Shown here piece by piece: positions 15,292 through 15,426 of a DNA stretch of 15,426 bases (positions are counted from its first letter, which is position 1; each line of letters starts with the position of its first letter). Made by a program: the position numbers and the translations under genes. This stretch comes from Betaproteobacteria bacterium (lineage in GTDB: Bacteria > Pseudomonadota > Gammaproteobacteria > Burkholderiales > SG8-41), in contig JANYDM010000126.1 in assembly GCA_025363575.1 (NCBI GenBank), positions 1 through 15,426 on the forward strand. Reading direction: 5' to 3'. A model generated the notes under the pieces. The model searched no databases, had not been told where the DNA came from, and worked only from the letters and a program-made list of their open reading frames with translations.

Positions 15292-15426
15292 ATGACATCG
15301 ACACTTTTCAAACTGGCAGGCGGTCTCGCGCTGCTCGCCGCGACCACACTCGTTCAGGCCCAGGAGCGGACCATCCGGTTCGGGCATCTGAACAACACGG
15401 ACCACCCGACCAGCTGGGGCGTCAAG
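15292..15426 (+). CDS. Periplasmic solute-binding protein, TRAP DctP-like (N-terminus only; runs off the window)
   Basis: The first 45 codons are present. ATG 15292 has AGAGGA (15281-15286) upstream. Residues 1-22 form a signal peptide (hydrophobic GGLALLAATTLV, then QA before the likely cleavage). The mature protein begins with ERTIRFGHLNNTDHPTSWGVK, which resembles the first strand and ligand-lid segment of TRAP-transporter binding proteins for carboxylates. Too little is present to name the substrate. Its location beside protocatechuate genes suggests uptake of an aromatic or hydroaromatic acid, but this is inference. Confidence 0.75.
   Translation, partial: MTSTLFKLAGGLALLAATTLVQAQERTIRFGHLNNTDHPTSWGVK

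Overview
This GC-rich window looks like part of a betaproteobacterial chromosome (Burkholderiales/Nitrosomonadales-like). The evidence is the type IV pilus ATPase PilU, the dnaX-ybaB-recR-rluB cluster next to a 4.5S RNA gene, and a protocatechuate 3,4-dioxygenase pair followed by a transporter of the TRAP binding-protein type. Several start codons are GTG (dnaX, recR, rluB, the PagL-like gene). No insertion sequence, CRISPR array or phage gene is visible. No stretch over 300 bases lacks a gene.

Layout. (1) 1-559: the 3' end of pilU, then prmB (585-1541), both on the plus strand. (2) 1432-4857, minus strand: the operon dnaX > ybaB > recR > rluB. Its last gene overlaps the tail of prmB by 110 bp. 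dnaX carries an A9 slippery run that would truncate the protein exactly before the tau-specific domain. (3) 4928-5642, minus strand: a PagL-like outer-membrane lipid A deacylase gene and, upstream of it, the 4.5S SRP RNA gene ffs. (4) 5754-11242, plus strand: acs (acetyl-CoA synthetase), a 66-residue two-helix membrane protein, a 922-residue SLC5-STAC-histidine kinase of the CbrA/CrbS type, and a receiver-only response regulator overlapping the kinase by 4 bp. This is a plausible acetate or carboxylate sensing and utilisation unit. (5) 11239-11910, minus strand: an OmpR-type response regulator, tail to tail with the receiver gene. (6) 12015-12106: tRNA-Ser(GGA). (7) 12156-13428: pcaH-pcaG. (8) 13464-15187, minus strand: a 3-dehydroshikimate dehydratase-like TIM-barrel gene, preceded by an HPPD-like VOC gene interrupted by two compensating frameshifts. 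(9) 15292 to the end: the start of a periplasmic solute-binding protein.

How it fits together. The left half is core information processing (replication clamp loader, recombination, ribosome modification, SRP). The middle is acetate activation with a transporter-like sensor kinase. The right half, after the serine tRNA, is aromatic catabolism: the TIM-barrel enzyme would make protocatechuate from 3-dehydroshikimate, PcaHG would cleave the ring, and the binding protein probably belongs to an uptake system for an organic acid.

The observations most worth following are the dnaX slippage site, the acs-linked sensor kinase with its small upstream membrane protein and output-less receiver, the twice-frameshifted VOC gene that creates a false fusion in a naive gene call, and the PagL-like protein with an altered catalytic acid position.
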